Source of the DNA: Candidatus Nomurabacteria bacterium GW2011_GWF2_43_8
Lineage (GTDB): Bacteria > Patescibacteriota > Minisyncoccia > Phycocordibacterales > UBA9973
Direction: 5' to 3'
Assembly: GCA_001000035.1 (NCBI GenBank)
Contig: LCGX01000032.1
Coordinates: forward strand, 1 to 7,196
Length of the DNA stretch: 7,196 nt
Made by a program: the position numbers and the translations under genes. The notes beneath the pieces are model-generated. The model was not told the DNA's origin. It saw only the letters and a list, made by a program, of their open reading frames with translations, and searched no databases. Positions 1-5,362 of the stretch are shown here, piece by piece; position 1 is the stretch's first letter, and the number at the start of each line of letters is the position of its first letter.

Positions 1-127
1 GGTAGAATCCATTCTCTATTGCTGGACCAATGGCATTTTGAGAACCAGGATAAAGTTCGCGCACAGATGCTGCCAATAAGTGCGCCAAAGAATGCCTTAA
101 ACCATCCAATTTCTCCCCCTTTTCCAT
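1..127 (-). CDS. thrS: Threonyl-tRNA synthetase, N-terminal fragment (cut by window edge)
   Basis: Translating the minus strand from the ATG at 127 gives 42 residues up to the window edge. They contain RHSLAHLLAASVRELYPG and AIGPAIENGFY, the start of the second additional (tRNA-editing type) domain of threonyl-tRNA synthetase. ThrS charges tRNA-Thr with threonine in the cytoplasm, and this domain removes mischarged serine. Most bacterial ThrS proteins carry a TGS domain of about 60 residues before this point. Here the segment starts only about 10 residues before the HSLAH motif, and an in-frame TGA lies at 139-137, four codons upstream of the ATG. The TGS domain is therefore absent from the N-terminus, as I recall for other reduced CPR genomes. 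The gene is divergent from rpmF. No Shine-Dalgarno is seen. AlaRS shares the domain family, but the IGPAIENGFY wording fits ThrS. Confidence 0.88.
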   Translation of the reverse strand, partial: MEKGEKLDGLRHSLAHLLAASVRELYPGSQNAIGPAIENGFY

Positions 128-135
128 AGATTTAC

Positions 136-162
136 ATCATAACACAATATTTTTTATTCCAA
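136..162 (-). promoter_or_regulatory. Possible thrS promoter, near-leaderless
   Basis: On the minus strand TATGAT (141-136, five of six matches to the -10 consensus) lies 8 nt before the thrS ATG. TTGGAA (162-157) is a possible -35 element with a short 15-nt spacer. Transcription from this -10 would begin at or within about 2 nt of the start codon, giving a leaderless or nearly leaderless mRNA. The -10 is good; the -35 and its spacing are weak. Confidence 0.4.
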
Positions 163-164
163 AA

Positions 165-192
165 TTGCTTTTCGTCTTTAATATGCTAGGAT
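165..192 (+). promoter_or_regulatory. Possible rpmF promoter (extended -10)
   Basis: TTGCTT (165-170) is followed after 16 nt by TAGGAT (187-192), which is preceded by TGC, an extended -10 arrangement. Transcription would then start within a few bases of the rpmF ATG at 202. An alternative -10 is TAATAT (179-184), which would leave an mRNA leader of about 10 nt containing AGGA at 193-196. The sequence does not decide between them. Confidence 0.35.
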
Positions 193-201
193 AGGAACAT
201 T

Positions 202-432
202 ATGGTAGTACGAATGAGAAGCACAAAATCGCATACGGCCAATCGGCGTTCGCACCACGCGCTTGCGAGCACGAGCTTTTCCAAATGCGAGAATTGCGGA
301 TCTTTGAAAAGACGCCACACCGTCTGCGCGTCTTGCGGATTTTATCGCGGCAAGAAAGTTCTGGATTTAGTCAAAAAGACAGAAAAGAAGCAGAAAAAAG
401 CCAAGGCGAAAAAAGCAGCAGAAGGTAAATAA
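202..432 (+). CDS. rpmF: 50S ribosomal protein L32
   Basis: This 76-residue protein matches the L32 pattern: a basic N-terminus with RSTKSHTANRRSHHAL, then a zinc ribbon with CENC (Cys29, Cys32) and CASC (Cys42, Cys45), then GFYRGKKVLDL. L32 is a structural protein of the large ribosomal subunit. All four cysteines are present, so this is the zinc-binding (C+) form. The last 25 or so residues are a Lys/Ala-rich tail, slightly longer than in typical 55-60 residue L32 proteins. The ATG at 202 was chosen because the N-terminus then aligns with the usual MAVPKR-type start. AGGA at 193-196 could act as a ribosome binding site at a short spacing of 5 nt. It is the first gene of the rightward cluster. 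Confidence 0.95.
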   Translation: MVVRMRSTKSHTANRRSHHALASTSFSKCENCGSLKRRHTVCASCGFYRGKKVLDLVKKTEKKQKKAKAKKAAEGK

Positions 433-437
433 TCATG

Positions 438-470
438 GCTTCCCGAAGGACGCAAGCGCCTACGGGATGC
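438..470 (+). other. Imperfect stem-loop between rpmF and nusB
   Basis: TCCCG (441-445) pairs with CGGGA (463-467), AGG (447-449) with CCT (459-461), and CG (451-452) with CG (457-458) around a CAAG tetraloop. The outer GC at 438-439 pairs with GC at 469-470. A bulged A (450) and A/A and T/T mismatches interrupt the stem. No T-run follows, so it is not a classical terminator. It could be an mRNA processing or stability element, or an RNase III substrate, since rnc lies downstream in the same cluster (inference). Confidence 0.5.
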
Positions 471-471
471 T

Positions 472-505
472 CATAAATTATATTCACTTCGTTCATTAAT
501 TTATG
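472..505 (+). repeat. Perfect 9-bp inverted repeat enclosing the nusB start codon
   Basis: CATAAATTA (472-480) and TAATTTATG (497-505) are perfect inverse complements separated by 16 nt. The right arm ends with the ATG of nusB. In mRNA this would fold the start codon into an AU-only stem apart from the outermost C-G pair. There is no Shine-Dalgarno in front of this ATG, so the structure could influence initiation. The function is inferred; the symmetry is directly visible. Confidence 0.55.
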
Positions 506-1429
506 GCAAATAGGCACCTTTCCAGATCAATAGTGCTCCAGACGCTTTTCGAGTGGGATTTTCTGCCTGAAGACAGAAAAGGGGAAAGTTCTGCCGACAG
601 CGAGATTAGAAATATGTTGGAAAGAAACCTGAAGGAATTCGCTCCGGGCGTCGAAGACGACGCCTTCGTGCTCTTGCTCCTGGAGCAAGTTTTGCAAAAG
701 CGTTCGGCTGTCGATGAAATTATAGAAAAAGCCGCGCCGGACTGGCCTATCGAAAAAATTTCGGTCATTGACCGGAATATTCTGCGGATTGGCCTGACGG
801 AACTTCTTTTTGGCGACCGGAAAGAAGTGCCCCCGAAGGTGGCTATCAATGAAGCAATCGAGCTGGCCAAGACTTTTGGCGGAGAAAATTCCGGTAAATT
901 CGTGAACGGGGTGTTGGGCGCGGTCTACAAAGAGATAGGCGAGCCCGGGAAGGAACAAGAGAGCAGAAGGAAAAAAGCCGAAGAACCTCTCGATATTACT
1001 AAATTGCCGGTTGAAACATTGGGCGGAGCGTTGGTTTACTGCGAAAAAGACGGCACCGTTCTGCTTGCTTTTGTGCACGATGTTTTCGGTTATTGGACCT
1101 TATCCAAAGGCAAAATTGAACCGGGCGAGGATATAAAGCAGGGTACGAAGAGAGCGATAAAAAAAGAAATCGGGCTGGATATAGATATCGAAGGGGAACT
1201 GGGAGAGAATGAGTATGTCGCGACCCACCCGGAAAAAGGGAAAAGTTTGAAAAAGGTCGTTTATTTTTTGGCGGGAAGCGAATACAAGGAGCTGGAACTT
1301 GAAAAATCGGGCGGACTGGACGGGGCCAGGTGGTTTCCGCTTTCCGCCATTCCGGAACTCCGCATTTATAGCGACATGATTCCCTTGATCAGCAAAGCAA
1401 TTGAAACAATAAGCGGTAAAAATTTATAA
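503..1429 (+). CDS. nusB: NusB antitermination factor fused to a degenerate Nudix domain
   Basis: The 308-residue protein has two parts. Residues 1-150 are a complete NusB: NRHLSRSIVLQTLFEWDF at the start, VIDRNILRIGLTELLF (88-103) and VAINEAIELAKTFGGENSGK (113-132). NusB binds boxA RNA with S10 (NusE) and supports antitermination on rRNA operons. After a charged linker (about 150-168), residues 172-300 form a Nudix fold, beginning TLGGALVYCEKDGTVLLAF. The Nudix box runs from Gly203 to Leu225 with Glu209, Arg217, Glu222 and Gly224. In the consensus REUxEExGU core it reads RAIKKEIGL, so two of three metal-binding glutamates are replaced (Ala218, Lys221). Hydrolysis is therefore doubtful, and the domain may only bind a nucleotide or protein. 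Ordinary NusB has about 140 residues. The start at 503 matches the family N-terminus. The stop is 16 nt before rnc. Confidence 0.9.
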   Translation: MANRHLSRSIVLQTLFEWDFLPEDRKGESSADSEIRNMLERNLKEFAPGVEDDAFVLLLLEQVLQKRSAVDEIIEKAAPDWPIEKISVIDRNILRIGLTELLFGDRKEVPPKVAINEAIELAKTFGGENSGKFVNGVLGAVYKEIGEPGKEQESRRKKAEEPLDITKLPVETLGGALVYCEKDGTVLLAFVHDVFGYWTLSKGKIEPGEDIKQGTKRAIKKEIGLDIDIEGELGENEYVATHPEKGKSLKKVVYFLAGSEYKELELEKSGGLDGARWFPLSAIPELRIYSDMIPLISKAIETISGKNL

Positions 1430-1445
1430 GATAAAAACAACGATT

Positions 1446-2141
1446 ATGATAAAGTTTTCCGATTTTGAGAAAAAGATAAAAGTGATTTTCAATGATAAAA
1501 ATTTGTTGAAGCAGGCCTTCATCCACCGCTCATACATCAACGAGAATCCATTGTCTTCTCTGGCGCACAACGAGCGTTTGGAATTTCTAGGCGATGCCGT
1601 CTTGGAGCTTATCGTGACCGACTTTCTTTACAAAAAATATCCCCAGCATACCGAAGGGGAGTTGACCGCCCTGCGCTCCGCCCTAGTGAACGCCATAATC
1701 ATTTCCGAAATTGCTTCGGCAGCGGGGATGAACGATTACCTGCTTTTGTCTAAAGGTGAAGCGAAAGATAATGGCAAAGCTAGGCAGTATATTTTGGCCA
1801 ACACCTATGAGGCGCTGGTCGGGGCGATTTACCTGGATCAGGGCTACGGGACCACGGAAAGATTCGTGGCCCAGACCCTCCTGCCCGAAACGGAAGAGAT
1901 AGTGAACAAGAAACTTTGGCGCGACGCGAAATCTTTGGTGCAGGAAAAAGCGCAGGAGTTCGTATCTGCAACGCCGGCCTACAAGGTCCTCTCTGAATCG
2001 GGCCCCGACCACGACAAGCATTTTACGGTGGGTATTTATTTCAAGGCGGACCTGGTCGCCGAGGGCAAAGGCAAATCCAAACAGGAGGCCGAACAGTCCG
2101 CCGCCTTGGCCGCATTAAAAGCGAAAAATTGGCTGGACTAA
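1446..2141 (+). CDS. rnc: Ribonuclease III
   Basis: This full-length 231-residue RNase III cleaves double-stranded RNA, including rRNA precursors. The endonuclease domain (about 5-152) carries the signature HNERLEFLGD (41-50), with Glu43, Glu46 and Asp50 as metal ligands, and the second motif ILANTYEALVGAIYLDQG (117-133), with the essential Glu at 122. The position usually held by Asp (Asp114 in E. coli) is Asn119 here. The C-terminal double-stranded RNA-binding domain (about 160-229) shows AKSLVQEKAQ, ESGPDHDKHFTVGIYF and GKGKSKQEAEQSAALAAL. The gene starts 16 nt after nusB and stops 4 nt before the smc-like gene, so the three are probably cotranscribed. No Shine-Dalgarno precedes the ATG. 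The rnc-smc order also occurs in Bacillus. Confidence 0.97.
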   Translation: MIKFSDFEKKIKVIFNDKNLLKQAFIHRSYINENPLSSLAHNERLEFLGDAVLELIVTDFLYKKYPQHTEGELTALRSALVNAIIISEIASAAGMNDYLLLSKGEAKDNGKARQYILANTYEALVGAIYLDQGYGTTERFVAQTLLPETEEIVNKKLWRDAKSLVQEKAQEFVSATPAYKVLSESGPDHDKHFTVGIYFKADLVAEGKGKSKQEAEQSAALAALKAKNWLD

Positions 2142-2145
2142 AATT

Positions 2146-4290
2146 ATGCGCCTCCGAACACTTTCTCTCTATGGTTTCAAGTCTTTCGCGGAGAAAACCG
2201 TTTTGGAATTCGAAAACCCGATTGTCGCCATCGTCGGTCCGAACGGGTCCGGGAAATCCAACATCGTGGAAGCCATCCGCTTTGTTTTGGGCGAACAGTC
2301 GATGAAATCAATGCGCGGGAAGGGCGGTTCCGATCTTGTTTTTAAGGGTTCCAAAAAACTATCTAAAAGCTCGCGGGCCGCCGTTACTATTTATTTCAAC
2401 AATACTGATAAGATTTTCAAATTGACGAACGACGCGGGTGAAGATATCAATTTGAATTATGACGTTGTCTCGATTTCGAGGGAAGTTTTCTCCGACGGGC
2501 TCAACAAATATATTTTAAACGGCACCGAGGTCAGGCTCAAAGACATCCACAACCTGCTAGCTTCAGTCAATATCGGCTCGTCCGGGCACCACATCATTTC
2601 CCAAGGCGAAGCGGATAGGATTCTAAACGCGAACGCGAAAGAGAAAAAAGAAATGGTGGAAGACGCGCTCGGGCTCAAAATTTACCAATATAAAATAAAA
2701 GAAAGCGAAAGAAAACTAGAACGGACGAACGAAAACATGAAAGAGGTGGTTCTGATGCGCCGGGAAAACGCCCCGCACCTGAATTTTTTGAAGAAGCAGG
2801 TGGAAAAATTCGAAAAAACGAAAGAAATGCAGACGGATTTGGCCTCTCTCTACCGAGAATACTTAAAAAAAGAAAGTGTTTACTTGGAGCGAGAGGGAGG
2901 TAGTTTATCGGCGGAGAGGGAAAAGTTATCTAGTGAATTAAAAAGCGTGGTCGGGAAGATTTCTGCCGTGGAGAGCGGTAGGGCCGCGGAGGGTGAAGGC
3001 AAGATAGAAGAGTTGCGGATTTTGGAGCAGAAAATAAATTCCCTACGCGGAAAGAAAAACGATCTGGAAAGGCAAGTCGGGCGGATGGAGGGAATGATTG
3101 AGTCGAAAGAAAACAAAGTGAAAATTTCCGGCCGGTGCCCGCTGTGCGGGAGCGAAATCAAAGAAACCGACCCGGTACAGGAGGAAAAAAAGCAGAAAGA
3201 GGAAAAAGAGTTGGTTGAATTGAAAAATTCTCTCTCCAGTATCTTGGATGATTTGCGAAAAATGGGGGAAGAGGAAAAAGAGGGGGTAAAACTGGCGGAG
3301 ACGCGCCGGGGGGAAATTAACAAAGAAATGGAAGTTTTGCGAGATTTGGAACGGGAGAAATTCTCCTTCAAGGTCAGGCAGCAGGAGCTCTCTTCCGCCT
3401 TGGAAATGGTGGAAATCAAGGAAAAGAACCTGCAAAATCGACGGGAGGCGTTTGAGAACGAGCTAAAAGAAGGCGCGGCGCTAATCGGAGCCGGGATTTT
3501 GGAATACAAAAATTACAAGTTAGAAGAAAAAAGCGGTGAAAACATTCAAGAAGAACTGAAGAAAAAAATCGAGCGCATCAAAATCAAACTGGAAGATGCC
3601 GGTCTAGGCAGCGGGGCGGAACTTATGAAAGAATACAAGGAAGTTTCGGAACGGGACCAATTTTTGGCGAAGGAAATGGATGACTTGGACGCCAGTGTTA
3701 AATCTTTACAGAAGCTCATTATGGACTTGAAAGAAAAAATCGACGTGGAATTCAAGGAAGGCGTCAAGAAAATCAATGTGGAATTCCAGGAATTCTTTAC
3801 GCTCCTCTTCGGCGGAGGGCACGGTTCGCTTTCTGTTATTGAAATCAAGAAAAGAAAAAGCGCTGAATCGGACGAAGAGGAGATGGAAGAGGATGAAGCG
3901 GGAGAATTGGAAGGGGAAGAAGAAATGGTTGTTGAAAAAGGAATAGAAATAAACGTTTCTTTGCCGCACAAAAAAGTCAAAGAACTCAATGCTTTCTCCG
4001 GCGGGGAGCGCTCGCTGACCTCTATCGCTCTTCTTTTCGCTATGTCGCAGGTAAATCCTCCGCCGTTTTTGGTGCTCGACGAGACCGACGCTGCACTCGA
4101 CGAGGCAAATTCTCGCAAATACGGAGATATGCTCCAAAAATTGTCCAAGCAATCCCAATTAATTGTTGTCACGCATAACCGCGAGACAATGTCTCGCGCC
4201 GGCGTCCTCTATGGTGTTACCATCGGCGGAGATGAAGCTTCCAAACTCCTCTCCGTGCAATTCGAAGAAGCTACTCAGATTGCGAAGTAA
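2146..4290 (+). CDS. Short SMC-family ATPase with Rad50-like zinc hook instead of a hinge
   Basis: The 714-residue protein has SMC heads: LSLYGFKSFAEKT at the start, Walker A GPNGSGKS (31-38), Q-loop ISQGEAD (151-157), KLERTNENM (190-198), ABC signature FSGGE (617-621), Walker B FLVLDETDAALDEAN (641-655, Glu646), His switch THN (676-678) and the SMC-type tail GVLYGVTIGG...SKLLSVQFEEA (686-709). The arms are charged coiled coil at about 183-330 and 343-550. Between them lies GRCPLCGSEIKETD, a CxxC (Cys331, Cys334) like the Rad50/SbcC zinc hook. No SMC hinge domain (about 150 residues) is present, and canonical SMC has about 1,100-1,200 residues. An acidic insert (about 573-593) precedes the ABC signature. 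The family organises chromosomes or processes DNA ends; which role applies here is unclear. It is packed 4 nt after rnc. I leave the symbol open because smc may imply too much. Confidence 0.92.
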   Translation: MRLRTLSLYGFKSFAEKTVLEFENPIVAIVGPNGSGKSNIVEAIRFVLGEQSMKSMRGKGGSDLVFKGSKKLSKSSRAAVTIYFNNTDKIFKLTNDAGEDINLNYDVVSISREVFSDGLNKYILNGTEVRLKDIHNLLASVNIGSSGHHIISQGEADRILNANAKEKKEMVEDALGLKIYQYKIKESERKLERTNENMKEVVLMRRENAPHLNFLKKQVEKFEKTKEMQTDLASLYREYLKKESVYLEREGGSLSAEREKLSSELKSVVGKISAVESGRAAEGEGKIEELRILEQKINSLRGKKNDLERQVGRMEGMIESKENKVKISGRCPLCGSEIKETDPVQEEKKQKEEKELVELKNSLSSILDDLRKMGEEEKEGVKLAETRRGEINKEMEVLRDLEREKFSFKVRQQELSSALEMVEIKEKNLQNRREAFENELKEGAALIGAGILEYKNYKLEEKSGENIQEELKKKIERIKIKLEDAGLGSGAELMKEYKEVSERDQFLAKEMDDLDASVKSLQKLIMDLKEKIDVEFKEGVKKINVEFQEFFTLLFGGGHGSLSVIEIKKRKSAESDEEEMEEDEAGELEGEEEMVVEKGIEINVSLPHKKVKELNAFSGGERSLTSIALLFAMSQVNPPPFLVLDETDAALDEANSRKYGDMLQKLSKQSQLIVVTHNRETMSRAGVLYGVTIGGDEASKLLSVQFEEATQIAK

Positions 4291-4295
4291 AAAAC

Positions 4296-4326
4296 TTGAC
4301 TAATTTTTTATAGGTGTTACTATAAT
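4296..4326 (+). promoter_or_regulatory. Sigma70-like promoter for the small Cys-rich gene
   Basis: TTGACT (4296-4301, five of six -35 matches) and a perfect TATAAT (4321-4326) are separated by 19 nt, slightly longer than ideal. It starts 6 nt after the smc-like stop codon. The predicted transcription start (about 4332-4335) would fall inside the Shine-Dalgarno sequence. Confidence 0.7.
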
Positions 4327-4328
4327 AT

Positions 4329-4334
4329 AGGAGG
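4329..4334 (+). promoter_or_regulatory. Consensus Shine-Dalgarno AGGAGG
   Basis: AGGAGG is followed by five A residues and the ATG at 4340. It is the only full-consensus ribosome binding site in the window, and it decides the reading frame of the short gene that follows. Confidence 0.8.
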
Positions 4335-4339
4335 AAAAA

Positions 4340-4552
4340 ATGCCCAAAATCCTAGTGGTGTGTTGTGGAGGTAATGAACGGTATGAGGGGCAGTGCCTTA
4401 AGTGCCGCTGCCCCCACTACAACAAGGCTGAGAAACAGGTCCGTGCGCGGTGGTCGTACGAGGGGAGCATCAGTTTCAAGAACCCTCGCGGGATCCCGAG
4501 ACATGCCGACTTCCTGGACCGGGTCAGGAGCAATCTGCGACAGGAAGACTAA
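4340..4552 (+). CDS. Small Cys-rich protein of unknown function
   Basis: I do not recognise this 70-residue protein. It begins MPKILVVCCGGNERYEGQ and has cysteines at 8, 9, 19, 22 and 24 (CLKCRC, then PHYNK), which could bind a metal together with His26. The second half is basic, with Arg/Lys throughout, then an acidic end (RQED). No signal peptide or membrane segment is seen. The frame is chosen by the perfect AGGAGG five bases before the ATG; overlapping frames lack this. About 71% of codons end in G or C by my count, unlike the adjacent genes. It has its own promoter and a strong terminator, so it is an independent, probably well-expressed unit. A structured RNA with a chance reading frame is the alternative. 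It may have been acquired, or it may be under different selection. Confidence 0.65.
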   Translation: MPKILVVCCGGNERYEGQCLKCRCPHYNKAEKQVRARWSYEGSISFKNPRGIPRHADFLDRVRSNLRQED

Positions 4553-4591
4553 CTAGGTTTCCGACGTCTGCGGCGAAAACTCGTGCCCCCA

Positions 4592-4605
4592 ACGAAGCTC
4601 TTCGT
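4592..4605 (+). other. Small hairpin before the terminator
   Basis: ACGAA (4592-4596) pairs with TTCGT (4601-4605) around GCTC. It lies only 8 nt before the large terminator stem, so the 3' untranslated region of the small gene would be a tandem of hairpins. Confidence 0.45.
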
Positions 4606-4612
4606 GAGATCC

Positions 4613-4662
4613 TCGCCCCGCGCAGGGAGTCGCCTCGACTCCGGTCGGGGCGATTTCCTTTT
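4613..4662 (+). terminator. Two-tier hairpin terminator of the small Cys-rich gene
   Basis: The outer stem is TCGCCCCG (4613-4620) with CGGGGCGA (4646-4653), perfect over 8 bp. The inner stem is GGAGTCG (4626-4632) with CGACTCC (4636-4642), perfect over 7 bp around a CCT loop. An asymmetric internal loop (4621-4625 and 4643-4645) joins them. TTTCCTTTT (4654-4662) follows, giving a Rho-independent terminator for rightward transcripts. No T-run exists on the other strand, so leftward termination is not supported. Confidence 0.8.
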
Positions 4663-4714
4663 ATACTAAATTGGACGGATTTCTTTGCAGAATTTTTTTA
4701 TTTTTATTTTTTAA

Positions 4715-4750
4715 TGTGGTTAAATTGCGCATATGCACAAAATGACCACA
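4715..4750. repeat. 36-bp palindrome, second copy, downstream of the PaaX-like gene
   Basis: The palindrome is centred on GCATATGC (4729-4736), with outer arms TGTGGT (4715-4720) and ACCACA (4745-4750). By my count 14 of 18 symmetric positions pair. It matches the copy at 5327-5362 at 31 of 36 positions when that copy is read on the minus strand. Unlike that copy it has no recognisable promoter elements. It lies 34 nt beyond the regulator's stop codon, in an AT-rich stretch after the terminator of the small gene. It could be a second operator, a looping partner, or one end of a mobile module. Confidence 0.8.
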
Positions 4751-4784
4751 TATTTGTTTTGGGCTAATTTTACGGACTTGGGTT

Positions 4785-5327
4785 TTACAAGCCAAAGTGT
4801 GATTTTAATTTGGCTTCGTTTGAGATTTTATTAACTTCCAAAATCTCTACATATTTTTGAACCCCAAAGAAATCCGCGACAAAAGATAGCTCTTCTTCAC
4901 AGGGGTAGGGAAAAATCCAAGCGCTCTTTTGAAACTGGAAAAATCCCAAATCTTTTAATTTCCACCGAAAAGCATTTCGTGCTCTTTTGAATCTGATTGG
5001 CAGATCATACATTACCAGGCGCCATTTTCCGTCCCAGTGTTTTCTGCTTTTTATTTCAATTTCATCAATAACAATGGTTTTCAATCTAGCCTCGCCCTTT
5101 GGAGTAAGAAGATAAAAATCCTTCGCCTCATTTTTGATATGTCTCACAAATTTATACCGTCTCAAATTATTCCAAGCCCATGCCGTTTTCCTGTTCTGAT
5201 AGTGCTTTGATGTTTGTTCTCCTAGGGCAATATTACAGAGCAGATTTTTTGTCATATCCAAACTCTCGTTTCCGGTTTTCAGTATTTCTCTGATTCTTGT
5301 TAAATATTTTTTATCAATCGTTCCCAT
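4785..5327 (-). CDS. PaaX-like transcriptional regulator with Cas2-fold C-terminal domain
   Basis: The 180-residue protein has an N-terminal winged-helix DNA-binding region (about 5-90, ending NNLRRYKFVRHIKN and FYLLTPKGEARLKTI). The C-terminal half is like the Cas2-fold domain of PaaX-family repressors: WDGKWRLVMYDLP (98-110), RNAFRWKLKDLGFFQFQKSA (117-136), WIFPYPCEEE (137-146) and FFGVQKYVEIL (153-163). Asp108 in VMYDLP aligns with the Cas2 catalytic Asp. Genes like this are often annotated Cas2 in CPR genomes lacking CRISPR (recollection). I choose the ATG at 5327, because the frame open up to 5363 (MWLNCAYAKINH) only translates the palindromic operator, and the downstream palindrome encodes nearly the same letters by chance. 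The palindrome touching the start suggests autorepression. The gene is AT-rich, unlike the small gene before it. The effector and other targets are unknown. Confidence 0.85.
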   Translation of the reverse strand: MGTIDKKYLTRIREILKTGNESLDMTKNLLCNIALGEQTSKHYQNRKTAWAWNNLRRYKFVRHIKNEAKDFYLLTPKGEARLKTIVIDEIEIKSRKHWDGKWRLVMYDLPIRFKRARNAFRWKLKDLGFFQFQKSAWIFPYPCEEELSFVADFFGVQKYVEILEVNKISNEAKLKSHFGL

Positions 5328-5362
5328 GTGGTTAATTTTAGCATATGCACAATTTAACCACA
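5327..5362. promoter_or_regulatory. 36-bp palindromic operator at the regulator's start
   Basis: TGTGGTTAA (5327-5335) mirrors TTAACCACA (5354-5362) perfectly, and the centre is GCATATGC (5341-5348). Fifteen of 18 symmetric positions pair. Its left end overlaps the first base of the regulator's ATG, and it covers the spacer and -10 element of the promoter. A bound protein would therefore block transcription directly. Autoregulation by the adjacent winged-helix protein is the natural inference. Confidence 0.75.

Noticed and set aside
527..1078. Long antisense frame over nusB
   Set aside because: It lies fully opposite the NusB and Nudix coding motifs and shows no family resemblance of its own.
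2880..4172. Long reading frames antisense to the smc-like gene
   Set aside because: They are Ser/Phe-rich mirror images of purine-rich coiled-coil codons, with no recognisable domain or start signal.
4613..4663. Bidirectional terminator serving also the leftward regulator
   Set aside because: The T-rich tail exists only on the plus strand. After the hairpin on the minus strand there is no T-run.
4450..4767. Frame of 105 codons overlapping the small Cys-rich gene
   Set aside because: It runs through the terminator hairpin and the downstream palindrome and has no ribosome binding site. The frame at 4340 has AGGAGG.
4715..5362. CRISPR array, suggested by 36-bp repeats beside a Cas2-like gene
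   Set aside because: There are only two repeats, about 576 bp apart with a gene between them, and they are long palindromes. No spacer series or other cas gene is present.
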